Assembly (NCBI GenBank): GCA_964529285.1
Contig: CAZGWK010000010.1
Coordinates: 1 to 64,000 of the forward strand
From: SURF-21 sp964529285
GTDB taxonomy: Bacteria; Actinomycetota; Geothermincolia; Geothermincolales; RBG-13-55-18
Length of the DNA: 64,000 nt
Reading direction: 5' to 3'
The notes under the pieces were generated by a model, which ran no database searches, had not been told where the DNA came from, and worked only from the letters and a program-made list of their open reading frames with translations. Below are positions 26,601-34,822 of the stretch, piece after piece (position 1 is the stretch's first letter; each line of letters opens with the position of its first letter). The position numbers and the translations under genes were made by a program.

Positions 26601-27024
26601 CTATCTCCTCAAAGGACAGGTCTACTCCCGCCTCTACCGGTCTCTCCCTCAGGAGGCGCGCGCAGAAGGAGTGGATGGTGCCGATGAAGCACTGTTCGAC
26701 GCGGGCCAGGGCCGCCTCCAGGCGCTCTTTCTCGCTGCCTTCCGTCTGCCTGCCCGCCCTCTCCAGCGCCACCTGGAAGCGGCTGCGCAGCTCCGCGGCG
26801 GCCTTGCGGGTGAAGGTTACCGCGGCCATATTGCGGACGTTCGCGCATTTCCCCGTGCGCAGCAGGGCGAGCATCCTCTCGACCATGCTCGTGGTCTTGC
26901 CCGTCCCGGCGGCGGCCTCGACCAGGATACAGCGGTCGAGTTCACGCGTTATCAGATCGCGCTGCGGCTGGTCGGGAGGTGTGGAGCGCGCCAGGTCGTT
27001 ACCGTTCATGACCTCGTTCTCCAT
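23626..27024 (-). CDS. addA: UvrD/RecB-family ATP-dependent helicase-nuclease (AddA-like)
   Basis: A 1132-residue superfamily 1A helicase with a C-terminal nuclease. Walker A is VEAAAGTGKTT (about 35-45). FTRKAAAELRSR (motif Ia region) and LLVDEFQDTDPIQ (motif II) follow, then SIYRFRRAD and NLSANFRA, and further helicase motifs ending VRIMNLHKVKGLEA and RLRYVAATRA. The PD-(D/E)XK nuclease near the C-terminus has GAIDLVF...GGWVLVDYKTD. This is the layout of AddA/RecB, which resects double-strand breaks for RecA loading. Its 5' end overlaps the partner gene by 26 bases. A second ATG at 27009 is an alternative start. Confidence 0.9.
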   Translation of the reverse strand: MENEVMNGNDLARSTPPDQPQRDLITRELDRCILVEAAAGTGKTTSMVERMLALLRTGKCANVRNMAAVTFTRKAAAELRSRFQVALERAGRQTEGSEKERLEAALARVEQCFIGTIHSFCARLLRERPVEAGVDLSFEEIDEEADRRLRAEAWDAFASGLVADDPHAFLDDLDRLGLRIADLRSAFEDFADFPDVQEWPLPPADVHPDCEWARSELDRYLERINALAPMLPWEAGNDTLIPQLKRMPRIVSHYERLDRPDQLMEVLEFFDKGAKVVLKEWKKTGRFSADDAREEQAAWERFRDGVARPALAAWRELRYRTVMRLMTAARERYDELRRERGQLNFQDLLMRSAALLRENPAVRGYFQSRFSHLLVDEFQDTDPIQAEVIFLLVSSDPGESDWRKCKPRPGSLFLVGDPKQSIYRFRRADIVTYNEAKQTVVAGGGEVVNLSANFRAAAPIIAWVNEIFAPGDPSCDASGRALLRFPPADAPESPSYVRLEAGREEGAGGELCGIYRLCIPERCSRMEQAVEEEADIIARTIRGALDRGVTVPRTNKQLGEGMGSEARPDDFMIVTRNTGKLSIYARALQRYGIPHRVTGGWALNELEELALLYTCLRAVAHPDDPAALVAALRSELFGVSDAALYACKKAGGTFNYNAGVPHRLGAADRENLQDSFARLRDYSLRLARLPFAAACEGIAADLGLFAQAAARPGGDVQAGSLGKAVELLRSLQPDIWSAAQLVEHLGRLVQREEKYDGISALSGSLPAVRIMNLHKVKGLEAAVVFLADPSGEYEHEVERHIDRSGGRILGYLAIYRGETQYGKGKLLAHPADWETIAEREREFAKAEALRLRYVAATRAGAATIVTQRCKQNSRNPWCHFDPFLGQDEDLPDPGPQEPPERETETVSPADIAGEIAAISSRLDLAGTPTYGARGAKEYALSLPATSALPEVAVMESGEAPVSPPAAGEHGVEWGEVVHLLLEAGMVEPGTDMERLAAAALADAGLDVSLAPQAAGLARSVMDSDMWRRAASSKARFVEVPFQIVQEEDGAPPTILRGAIDLVFREEGGWVLVDYKTDRPHGRTHQDIAQSYAGQVRLYAEAWERCSGEPVSEAYIYFTTDGTSVQIGDPSGF

Positions 27025-30000
27025 ATCCCCTGAGCTCGCGGAAAAAAGCCAGGACCTCGTTTTGTGGATTGCACAACTTCCTCTTGACCGCCTCCACGTT
27101 CGCGCCGATATCGCCGAAATAGTCGCGGAAATCGCTTATGGAGACGTCCGAAGCGTCGTCCGTGAACGGAAAGCACCCGCGGGATAGCATCTCGCAGAGA
27201 TTCTCGAGGACGGCAATACCTTCTGCAAGGGCTGCGGAACCCCATTCTATGCGTTCTCCGTGCTCCCGCGCGGAAGGGAAAAAATACTGGAACGAATCGA
27301 CCTCGGCGCCGGGATGGCAGTCCGCGAGCCGGGACTGTGCCTGCATCATGTAGATGAGGTTCTGTATGCGGCGGCCCTGGCGGAAAGGATCTTCGCGCTT
27401 GTAGCCGTAACTCGAACCGGTTTTGTAGTCGCACACGGCAAAGCGGAGGCTGCCCGGCTCGCCGAGCTCGTCAATGCGGTCTATGTAACCGCGCGTGTGT
27501 ATGGCCTTTCCTCCCGGCAGCTCGATCACGACGGGCTCCGGGGAATCTACCTGGTTACCCCCTGCGTCCGATTGCATGCCGATGGCCACCTCGAAATAGA
27601 GCGGCCGCCGCCCGCGGCAGTGCTTCTCTTCCTCCTGCAGGAAGATCCGCACCGAACGCCGCAGATCGTCCACTTCTCTTGTGAATGCGTCACGGCTGGG
27701 CGGGGGCTTGCGGTGCACCCAGGCAGCGATCTCGTCTGCGAGGATATCCTGGAGGGCATCCCAGTCGTCTGCGAAGACGGGCGGGCGTTCTTTTACGAGC
27801 AGGCGCCGGTGGAAACACTGGAATGCGGAATGCAGCAGGCTGCCTTTCTCGGTGGGCTCGAGCCACCTGGAGGGGTCGAGGAGGTATTCCTCCGGCGGCT
27901 TGATGCCGAGGATGTAGGCGAAGAAATATTCAAGCGGACAGCGGCCCAGGGTCTCCAGCCGGCTGGCGGAGAGTACCGGGCCTCCCGGCGCGGTGGGATC
28001 TAAGTCCGCTCCCGCCTCCGGCACGTAGCCGTCGAATATCGTGAAGAGGTCTCCCTCCCGCGCGAGGCGCGCGTCCATGCCGCGGCCCAGGTGCGGGAAG
28101 GCTGCGGCGACAGTCCCCTCCGGGTCCTCCAGCCCCGGACGTCCGCACAGGCGGCAGAGCCACCATTCTGCGTCATTGAGACAGAATCCGGGATCTTGCG
28201 GGGCGAAGGCGGACGGGTCTTTCATCCCGGCCATAAGGTCGTCCTGTACGGCCTCGCGTTGGCCGCTTACGATGCGGTGCGCTGCGAGCAGGACCGGGCT
28301 GGGAAACATGTCGCGATCGTCCGTCAAGCTGCGGCAGCAATAGCCCAGAACTACCTTGCCTCTTAGGCGGGCGGCGAGGCGGGAGAAGTCTTCGAGGCTT
28401 TCGGCCAGGCGGCCCGCGGCGGTGGGAAGGTCTTCGGATATGGCCGCCCTCTCGGAGTCCAGGAGAAGAGGGTCCTGCAGCCCGGCTGCGGGGAAACGCC
28501 CGTCGTCGAGGCCGATGATGAAGGTGTACAGGCGCCCGGAGTGTCCGCCCGCCGCAAGCGGCGCTGCGTAGAGGCAACCGGGACGCGGGCCCTTGCCCTC
28601 GATGCGGGCGGTACTCGCCAGCTCCGCGAGCCAGCCCCACATGTCGAGCGAGCTGAAAGAAGTGTCGCCCTCGTCGATGCAGGAAGAGATCTCCCTTATG
28701 TCGTCGAGCAGGCGCATGCGGCCGTATTCGTCGAGTTCGCCGATGCCCCTTACCCGGCTGGTGAGAAATTCCTCGGCGCCGCGCAGGAGTTCGACGTGGC
28801 CTGGCCCGCGTCGCGGGATTGGCTCCAGCACGCCGGCAACCACCTCGCGCAGGGATCGCAGCATCTCCATGCGTAGTTCGAGACGGGCGGCTCGCTCGCC
28901 ATTCCCGCTGCCGTTATCCTGGAATTCCGGATGGCAGATGCGCCAGGCGAGAGATTCCAGCTCCGCGTCTATCGCCGGCAGGTAGCGATCGCGCCCCTTG
29001 CCGATGGGCAGGGCTCGCAGTGCCGCGCCAAGGCGTGAAAAACTCCACGCCTCCACGGCGGGCCCCACGTGCAGCAGTCCGTCCTGCACCATGCGCACCA
29101 GCACCGCTTGCGGGAAATCCTCCGCTATCCATGAGAGCCAGGCCGCGAGTGCCCGGCCCGGACGGGAGTAGCGGACGGGTATCCCTTCGAGAAAGGTGGC
29201 GGGAACGCCGGAGCCGGGCTCGCTCGAGAGCAGCGCGCAGGTCTCGTAGATAAGCGGCACATAAGTGGAGGAATCGCTATATAGTATCTCCACCTCGTCG
29301 AAGGGGATCCCGGCGCTGGCGCAGCGGCGCAGGACCTCGTGCACCTCGTTTATCTCTCCTACGGCACGGAACATCTCGACGCTGCCGTCACCCGGGGGCT
29401 CGGGGGCGTCCCCCGGCCGCGACGTCCAGGCAAGCAGGGCCGAGTCGCATGCGCCGCCGGGACGTTCCCCTGCGGGGCTGTCCACCTCCAGAACCACGCG
29501 GCTGCCTGCCGGCACGGCCTCCCAGAGGGCCAGTTCGAGGCCTCGCATATCCTCCAGCATATCCTCGGGCACGGCGACTATTGAGCTGGGCGGCAGCGCC
29601 CCGGCGTCCGCCCTCAGCCGCTGCGCAGCGAGGTGCAGCGCCCCGGCGAGATCGACGAGGCCGCGGGACGCGAGCTCTTTCTCGTATGCCCGGAGCAGCG
29701 ATATTATCTCCTCCCCCTTTGCTGGCACCTCGAACATGCCGGGCGAGAGGTCCCCCGCGTCGATACCCGCAAGGCGCAGTTCGCGCAGGCTCGCAGCGGC
29801 CGCGCGTACCAGTCCAGGACCGGACTCGAGGCGGTTGAAATACCCCCCCTTGCGCCGCTGGCCGGCCAGGACCGTATCCACGAGGAGCTCTGCCCGTATG
29901 CCGCGCAGCAGGGACATACCGCGCCTCTCCATATCAGGCGCGGCCAGCTCCAGGCCCATGCGGGTGATGGTCTTTACGCGCGCGTTGAGCACGGGCCGGC

Positions 30001-30154
30001 CGGACCGCGTCACGGCATCCAGCCATTGAAAGCCCGTGCGCAGGGAGGGCGCGAGCAGCCACTTCTCCTCCAGGACATGTTCTTTGAGTAGCTCGCTTAT
30101 AGCGTATACGAGCTTGTTCTGCACCATGGCAGCAGCCTCGATATTTTCACCCAT
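26999..30154 (-). CDS. addB: AddB-like PD-(D/E)XK nuclease subunit of helicase-nuclease
   Basis: A 1051-residue protein with an inactivated-helicase-like N-terminal two thirds (the start region EEKWLLAPSLRTGFQWL lacks a Walker A motif) and a C-terminal nuclease. The nuclease region begins SASRLETLGRCPLEYFFAYILGI near residue 735 and has GYIDRIDE...FAVCDYKTGSSYGY with the Asp and Lys of the PD-(D/E)XK site. A full AddB-type four-Cys iron-sulfur set was not recognised: only the first Cys in GRCPLEYF is clear, with candidates near NLCEMLSRGCF. Position immediately upstream of and overlapping the AddA-like gene supports a two-subunit complex. Confidence 0.85.
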   Translation of the reverse strand: MGENIEAAAMVQNKLVYAISELLKEHVLEEKWLLAPSLRTGFQWLDAVTRSGRPVLNARVKTITRMGLELAAPDMERRGMSLLRGIRAELLVDTVLAGQRRKGGYFNRLESGPGLVRAAAASLRELRLAGIDAGDLSPGMFEVPAKGEEIISLLRAYEKELASRGLVDLAGALHLAAQRLRADAGALPPSSIVAVPEDMLEDMRGLELALWEAVPAGSRVVLEVDSPAGERPGGACDSALLAWTSRPGDAPEPPGDGSVEMFRAVGEINEVHEVLRRCASAGIPFDEVEILYSDSSTYVPLIYETCALLSSEPGSGVPATFLEGIPVRYSRPGRALAAWLSWIAEDFPQAVLVRMVQDGLLHVGPAVEAWSFSRLGAALRALPIGKGRDRYLPAIDAELESLAWRICHPEFQDNGSGNGERAARLELRMEMLRSLREVVAGVLEPIPRRGPGHVELLRGAEEFLTSRVRGIGELDEYGRMRLLDDIREISSCIDEGDTSFSSLDMWGWLAELASTARIEGKGPRPGCLYAAPLAAGGHSGRLYTFIIGLDDGRFPAAGLQDPLLLDSERAAISEDLPTAAGRLAESLEDFSRLAARLRGKVVLGYCCRSLTDDRDMFPSPVLLAAHRIVSGQREAVQDDLMAGMKDPSAFAPQDPGFCLNDAEWWLCRLCGRPGLEDPEGTVAAAFPHLGRGMDARLAREGDLFTIFDGYVPEAGADLDPTAPGGPVLSASRLETLGRCPLEYFFAYILGIKPPEEYLLDPSRWLEPTEKGSLLHSAFQCFHRRLLVKERPPVFADDWDALQDILADEIAAWVHRKPPPSRDAFTREVDDLRRSVRIFLQEEEKHCRGRRPLYFEVAIGMQSDAGGNQVDSPEPVVIELPGGKAIHTRGYIDRIDELGEPGSLRFAVCDYKTGSSYGYKREDPFRQGRRIQNLIYMMQAQSRLADCHPGAEVDSFQYFFPSAREHGERIEWGSAALAEGIAVLENLCEMLSRGCFPFTDDASDVSISDFRDYFGDIGANVEAVKRKLCNPQNEVLAFFRELRGYGERGHER

Positions 30155-30423
30155 CCATCAATCTCCTGAGCCGTTCCTGCCGGCGATCCTTTACAGCATA
30201 TCGCGGTGCAGAGACAGCCGTGAGCCGGCTTTTTGCACTCCGGTACGTGTTGCTGTCACCCTGGTGATGGGGGAAAGTTTGCCGGGAGGGCAACGCGAGA
30301 GAATCGCCGGAGACATGGGATATGCAGCTGGAATTACCGCGAAGATGAACATATACTATGACCACGCGATGTTCGGAGTCTCATCGTCCACGCGGGAGGG
30401 GTACCGGTTTGGGGGAGGGCAGC
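30155..30423. other. Divergent intergenic region
   Basis: About 270 bases between the nuclease operon (leftward) and a flavoprotein gene (rightward). It contains a small stem AGCCG-TGAGC-CGGCT followed by five T (30216-30234), readable as a weak terminator or attenuator, and TATACT near 30353 as a possible -10. No riboswitch could be recognised. Confidence 0.35.
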
Positions 30424-31515
30424 ATGGCTAAGAGAGAGGTACTCATCTACGGCGGGGGCATGAGCGGGATGGTCGCCGCCATCAACCTGGCGCGCGAAGG
30501 CCACCGCGTGGTGGTCAGGGAGTCGGAGGATTCCTACGGCGGCTCCAGGATATACAACCCTTCCACTCACGTCACTCCCATAGACGTGGAGAAGACCTCG
30601 CAATATATCGGCATCGACGTCAGGCCCGTATTCCACAAAGTGATACAGTGCCCCGCGTACTTCCACGACACCAGGACGCTCTGGCCTGTATACGAGGTCC
30701 ACGGCGTGGAGAGGGGAGACAGGCAGGGCAGCCTGGATACCCTTCTCTACAGGGAGTGCCTCGACCTCGGCGTGGAGTTCGAGTTCTCGACGCCACTCAG
30801 GGCCGAGGACCTGCCCAACCTCGCGCCGGGCACCATCATCGCCTGCGGTCTTATCCCCGGGGCCTACAAGATGCTGGACGTGCCCTTCCTGCAGGTACAC
30901 ATGTGGCTCTCGCGCGGGGAGATCGGATTCAGCGATTACGCCTGGCTGTGGTTCGACGAGAGCATAACCGAGTACGGCTACCTCTCCGCGGTGAACAACT
31001 ACTACTTCGACCTCCTCTTCTCCTTCGACAGGCGCGTGGGCGAGGACGCCCTGGAGAAATACAAGGACTTCATGGTGCGCAACGAGGGGGTCGAGCACGA
31101 TGAATGGGATTACCAGGTGGGCGCCGTTCCCCTGGCCAGGCCGGATAACTACCGCCTCCTCCGCGACGGCTTTATAATGTGCGGCACCATGTCCGGCGCC
31201 ATCGACCCCTTTATGGGCTTCGGGATAAGCGGAGCCCTGGTGACCGGCAAGGTCGCCGCCATGGCCGTATCCGACCCCGCAGCGGCCCAGGTGGAGTTCG
31301 ACCGCTTCCTGGCCGGCTTCCGCCGCAGTTTCAATATCAAGAAGATGTGGAAGCGCTTCGTCCGCCCCAACGTCAGCCTCCTGGAGTGGCAGATACGCCT
31401 GGCCGGGGTGGACAGGGTTAACCGGCTGATGAAGCTCAGCGAGCGGGAGAAGCCGTTGTTTCCGTTGCCCTTCGCCACACCCGGCTTCGGCCACGCCAAT
31501 ATTTACAAAACCTGA
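30424..31515 (+). CDS. FAD/NAD(P)-binding oxidoreductase, geranylgeranyl-reductase-like
   Basis: A 363-residue flavoprotein with an N-terminal dinucleotide-binding motif VLIYGGGMSGMVAAINLAREG (about 6-26) and an acidic residue after strand 2 (VVVRESEDSYGG). The C-terminal segment GFIMCGTMSGAIDPFMGFGISGALVTGKVAA resembles the second FAD motif of geranylgeranyl-reductase/FixC relatives, with the usual GD replaced by GT. The substrate is unknown; lipid or quinone reduction is plausible. ATG 30424 follows GGGGGAGGG. The gene ends right before a GGGGTCAG repeat. Confidence 0.75.
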   Translation: MAKREVLIYGGGMSGMVAAINLAREGHRVVVRESEDSYGGSRIYNPSTHVTPIDVEKTSQYIGIDVRPVFHKVIQCPAYFHDTRTLWPVYEVHGVERGDRQGSLDTLLYRECLDLGVEFEFSTPLRAEDLPNLAPGTIIACGLIPGAYKMLDVPFLQVHMWLSRGEIGFSDYAWLWFDESITEYGYLSAVNNYYFDLLFSFDRRVGEDALEKYKDFMVRNEGVEHDEWDYQVGAVPLARPDNYRLLRDGFIMCGTMSGAIDPFMGFGISGALVTGKVAAMAVSDPAAAQVEFDRFLAGFRRSFNIKKMWKRFVRPNVSLLEWQIRLAGVDRVNRLMKLSEREKPLFPLPFATPGFGHANIYKT

Positions 31516-31516
31516 G

Positions 31517-31563
31517 GGGACAAAAGTGTCCCGATGATGGGGTCAGCCCCGGACATGGGACAT
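31517..31563 (+). repeat. GGGGTCAG-type repeat, single-arm copy
   Basis: It begins one base after the flavoprotein TGA. A small hairpin GGGACA-AAAG-TGTCCC (31517-31532) is followed by CGATGAT and GGGGTCAGCCCCGGACATGG... (31539-31563), the same 25-base arm found in inverted pairs at 34718 and 54159. The opposite arm is missing here. Confidence 0.8.
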
Positions 31564-31711
31564 GTTCTGTATATTCCCAATAGGGATGGGATCCTCACAT
31601 AAGGTCAGCCGTTCAATCGACACATGGGGCCGTCTGTTCACAAAAGGCCCTGTACGATCCCTTCCGTCCTTGCTGCCGTATCCTGTATCCGTCAGTGCAA
31701 GCTCATTGATT

Positions 31712-31729
31712 CCGATACAATAATATCGG
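31712..31729 (+). promoter_or_regulatory. Palindrome overlapping a -10 site (possible operator)
   Basis: CCGATA-CAATAA-TATCGG is a perfect 6+6 inverted repeat 46 bases before the FixC-like start at 31776. It overlaps TACAAT (31716-31721), which could serve as a -10. A regulator binding here would block transcription of 31776-33457. The regulator is unknown and no second copy was seen. Confidence 0.35.
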
Positions 31730-31775
31730 GTCCAAAGAGAAACATGAGCGCGCAGAGACAAAGTCGGGAGACGGG

Positions 31776-33170
31776 ATGAAAAGATACGACATCATCTTAG
31801 TCGGGGCTGGCCCCGGCGGGAGCACTGCCTCCCTCACGGCCGCCGAGGAGGGGATGGAGGTGTTGGTGCTGGAGCGCTCGCGCTACCCGGCGGAGAAAAA
31901 CGCCGGGGGGTTCGCCCTTTCCTCCAAGGCCTGGCGGGACTTCCCTTTCCTCCGGGACATGGAGCTCCCCTCCATGCGCCGGGGCACACAGTGCGCGGCC
32001 CACTTCCTCTCCCCCCCGCCGGAGATGGAGGAGAGGTTCTGCATCGCCTCAGGCGTGTCCCGCCGTGCTGGCTATCCCGAGGCACGCGAGTTCTTCACTG
32101 TGACCATGCTGCGCCGGGAGTTCGATCGCTTCCTTGCAGACAAAGCGGTGGAGGCGGGGGCGGATATCAGGTTCACCTCGCTGGTCACCGGGCTGGTGCG
32201 GGAAGAGGAAAGGATAGCGGGAGTTGTCCTGGAGGGTGGGGAGGAGTATCGTGCGCCCGTGGTCATCGGGGCGGACGGGGTGATGTCCATGACGGCACGC
32301 CTGGCGGGCCTGCGCGAGAAGTGGCGGTCCGACGAGGTCATCAGCGCCTGCGCCGTGGACTACTCCGCTTCCCGCGAGCGCCTGGACGACGTGGTGCACG
32401 AGGCCAACTTCCAGGCCTACTTCGGGCCCGGCATGGGAGGCAATTACCTCATGAGCTACGCCGACGGCGTACACATCGGAGGTCCCGGGGTGACTAACAG
32501 CCTCATATCGCGTGTGTCCCGCACGCGCATCAAGCCGGCCCGGGAGCTCCTGGAAACCATCCAGGCTCCGCCGGTGCAGCGGCTGCTGCGGGCGGTGGAC
32601 GCGGTGCCCCGCGAGTTCCACGCGCACTGCGTCCCCTGGAAAGACAGCATGTGCAACGATATCTATACCGGGGGGCTGATGCTGGTGGGGGATGCCGCCG
32701 GCCTGCCCGAGCCGCTGTGGGCGGAGGGGGTGTGGCAGGCCATGTATTCCGGGCGCTTGGCCGCCCAGGTTGCTATGGAGGCTATCGGCGAGGGCGACGT
32801 CTCGGCCGCCTCACTCGCGTGCTACCTGGATCGCCTGCGGGAGAGCCCGGTGGCCCAGGAGTTCGCCGGAGGGACACATCTGCGCCAGCTTTTCGAGATC
32901 CTAGGTGACCCCCGGGCTGCGGGTGAGATGACGGAGATGATGGTGGACCTCACCGTTAACCTTTTCATGTCGGGGCAGGAACCCAAGACACGGACGGTGG
33001 CCCGCGCCATGCCCGTACTCATGGAGAACCTGCCGGTGCTCGTTAAGCTGCTGGGCATCTATCTCCCCATGATCCAGGAAGGGGGCGGGGAATTGCCCCC
33101 TCAGCTGGCGGCTTTGGGAGGGATGGACGCTCTGTTCGGAGCCGCTGAGGGAGAGGAGCCGCAAACATGA
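31776..33170 (+). CDS. FixC-like FAD-dependent oxidoreductase (ETF:quinone oxidoreductase type)
   Basis: A 464-residue flavoprotein of the FixC/geranylgeranyl reductase family. The first FAD motif is IILVGAGPGGSTASLTAAEEG (5-25) with LERSRYPAEKNAGG after it. The second motif GGLMLVGDAAGLPEPLWAEGVWQAMYSG is near residue 310. The C-terminal 100 residues are helical. With the overlapping downstream ferredoxin (ATGA, 4 bases) it forms a FixC-FixX pair that would pass electrons from an electron-transfer flavoprotein to quinone or ferredoxin. No FixA/FixB genes are in the window. The acyl-CoA dehydrogenase just after it suggests that this pair drains acyl-CoA electrons. Confidence 0.85.
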   Translation: MKRYDIILVGAGPGGSTASLTAAEEGMEVLVLERSRYPAEKNAGGFALSSKAWRDFPFLRDMELPSMRRGTQCAAHFLSPPPEMEERFCIASGVSRRAGYPEAREFFTVTMLRREFDRFLADKAVEAGADIRFTSLVTGLVREEERIAGVVLEGGEEYRAPVVIGADGVMSMTARLAGLREKWRSDEVISACAVDYSASRERLDDVVHEANFQAYFGPGMGGNYLMSYADGVHIGGPGVTNSLISRVSRTRIKPARELLETIQAPPVQRLLRAVDAVPREFHAHCVPWKDSMCNDIYTGGLMLVGDAAGLPEPLWAEGVWQAMYSGRLAAQVAMEAIGEGDVSAASLACYLDRLRESPVAQEFAGGTHLRQLFEILGDPRAAGEMTEMMVDLTVNLFMSGQEPKTRTVARAMPVLMENLPVLVKLLGIYLPMIQEGGGELPPQLAALGGMDALFGAAEGEEPQT

Positions 33171-33457
33171 GCGCAGGGAAGAAGGCCGGCGAGGTGGACA
33201 GATTCGCCTTGAGCGAGGTAATCCCGGCCACGCGCGACTTCATCCGCCTGGTTGAGGAACGCTGCACAGGATGCGGCAACTGCGTTGTCGTATGCCCCAT
33301 GGACCTCTGGGAACTGCGCGGTGAGAAGGCCGTCCTCGCCGGGGACTACAACGATAAGTGCACCGAGTGCGGCAGCTGCTTCGTCGCTTGCGAGGAGGAC
33401 GCCATCGACTTCACCTACCCGCCCGGCGGCACCGGCGTGTCGTTCAAGTTCAGCTGA
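33167..33457 (+). CDS. FixX-like 2[4Fe-4S] ferredoxin
   Basis: A 96-residue ferredoxin. The first motif is CTGCGNCVVVCP (about 33-44) and the second CTECGSCFVACEED (about 64-77), where the usual Pro after the last Cys is Glu. FixX-type proteins have the same size and a short leader before the clusters. The start overlaps the FixC-like stop by 4 bases (ATGA), so the two are translationally coupled and probably form one complex. The convergent acyl-CoA dehydrogenase gene ends only 4 bases away. Confidence 0.88.
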   Translation: MSAGKKAGEVDRFALSEVIPATRDFIRLVEERCTGCGNCVVVCPMDLWELRGEKAVLAGDYNDKCTECGSCFVACEEDAIDFTYPPGGTGVSFKFS

Positions 33458-33461
33458 ACTG

Positions 33462-34604
33462 TCAGGCGATAAGCTGGGCCGAGAGCACCAGGCGCTGGAT
33501 CTGGTTGGTCCCCTCCACGATCTGCAGTATCTTGGCGTCGCGGAAGAACTTCTCCACCAGGTATTCCTTCATGTAGCCGTAGCCGCCGTGGATCTGCACC
33601 GCGTCGGTGCATACCTCCATGGCCACGTCGGTCCCCACGAACTTGGCCATGGACGATTCCTTGACGGCATCGATGCCCTGGTCCAGCATCCAGGCTGCCC
33701 GGTAGCAGAGCAGGCGCGCGTAGTCCACCTTGGTGGCCATGTCCGCGAGCATGAAGCCGATGGCCTGCTGGCGGCAGATAGGCCGCCCGAACTGCACCCG
33801 CTGCTTGGAGTAGGCAAGGGCCTCCTCGAAGGCGGCCCGCGCCAGCCCGACGCCGATGGCGCCCACACCCGGGCGGGAGGTGTCCAGGGTCTCCATGGCC
33901 ACGTAGAACCCTTGCCCCTCGCCGCGCAGGACGTTCACCGCCGGCACGCGTACGTCCTCCAGGATGAGCTCGGCGGTCTGCGAGGCGCGCATGCCCATCT
34001 TGTGCTCTATCTTGCCTATGGAAAAGCCGGGGGTGTCTCCCTCGATGATGAAGGCGGTGATGCCCTGGTACTTTTTTTCGGGATCGACGGTGGCAAAGAT
34101 AGTGTAGAAATCGGAGACCCCGCCGTTGGTTATGAAACACTTGTTTCCGTTGATGACGTAATCGTCGCCGTCACGCACCGCCCTGGTCTTGAGGGAGGCC
34201 GCATCTGAACCCGCCTCCGGCTCGGTAAGTCCGAAGGCGCAGAGGATAGGGTTATCGGGATCGGTCAAGCGGCCGAGGTACTCCTTTTTCTGGTCCTCGG
34301 TCCCCGCCTGCAGGATGGGGAGGATGGCGATCTGGTTAAGGGCGATGCAGGCCGCTACCCCCATGCATCCCCACCCCAATTCCTCGATGACGATGACGTT
34401 GTCCAGCATGCTCAGCCCGGGCCCGCCGTACTCCTCGGGCACGCCCGAGAAGGTGAGCTCCAGCTTGGCCGCCTTACGCACCACTTCCCAATCGAAATCG
34501 CCCTTCTCGTCCAGTTCCATGGATACTGGCCTGATCTCGTTTTCCGCAAACTCGTGCACTGTCTGCTTCAGGGCTTTCTGTTCGTCGTTGAGTGCGAAGT
34601 CCAT
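33462..34604 (-). CDS. Acyl-CoA dehydrogenase (short-chain / butyryl-CoA type)
   Basis: A 380-residue enzyme, the normal length of short-chain acyl-CoA dehydrogenases. It begins MDFALNDEQKALKQTV and has LTEPEAGSDAASL near residue 130, FITNGG near 155, GIRAS-like GMRASQTAELILEDVRVP near 220, and QIHGGYGYMKEYLVEKFFRDAKI near 340. The catalytic base is predicted as Glu364 in QIVEGTNQIQR. It converges on the FixCX-like pair, its plausible electron route. ATG 34604 is preceded by AAGGAGGGAG. It differs clearly from the enzyme at 1757, so the two likely serve different acyl-CoAs. Confidence 0.93.
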   Translation of the reverse strand: MDFALNDEQKALKQTVHEFAENEIRPVSMELDEKGDFDWEVVRKAAKLELTFSGVPEEYGGPGLSMLDNVIVIEELGWGCMGVAACIALNQIAILPILQAGTEDQKKEYLGRLTDPDNPILCAFGLTEPEAGSDAASLKTRAVRDGDDYVINGNKCFITNGGVSDFYTIFATVDPEKKYQGITAFIIEGDTPGFSIGKIEHKMGMRASQTAELILEDVRVPAVNVLRGEGQGFYVAMETLDTSRPGVGAIGVGLARAAFEEALAYSKQRVQFGRPICRQQAIGFMLADMATKVDYARLLCYRAAWMLDQGIDAVKESSMAKFVGTDVAMEVCTDAVQIHGGYGYMKEYLVEKFFRDAKILQIVEGTNQIQRLVLSAQLIA

Positions 34605-34717
34605 CTTTTTCTCCCTCCTTGCCGGGACTCGTGGTACGGAACATATTTCTCCGATCCACCTATCCGTAAACGTGCCTCCACAATTATCGTCCAGCGCGGG
34701 TGTGGCTTCAACTTAAC

Positions 34718-34811
34718 TGGGGTCAGCCCCGGACATGGGACATTTTCAGCGAATAAAACGTGATAAATCACAAGGCTATCAGGAAATGTCCCATGTCCGG
34801 GGCTGACCCCA
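34718..34811. repeat. Inverted-repeat element with 27-bp arms (GGGGTCAG family)
   Basis: The arms, 34718-34744 (TGGGGTCAGCCCCGGACATG...) and 34785-34811, are perfect reverse complements with a 40-base AT-rich centre. Each arm contains its own small GGGG-TCAG-CCCC hairpin. TAATCGGGACA follows and leads straight into the stop codon of the MFS gene at 34823-34825. A nearly identical element lies at 54159-54254. Confidence 0.9.
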
Positions 34812-34822
34812 TAATCGGGACA

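Noticed and set aside
30230..30340. Possible c-di-AMP or cobalamin riboswitch before the flavoprotein
   Set aside because: No conserved core of either class could be aligned; only short GC-rich stems.
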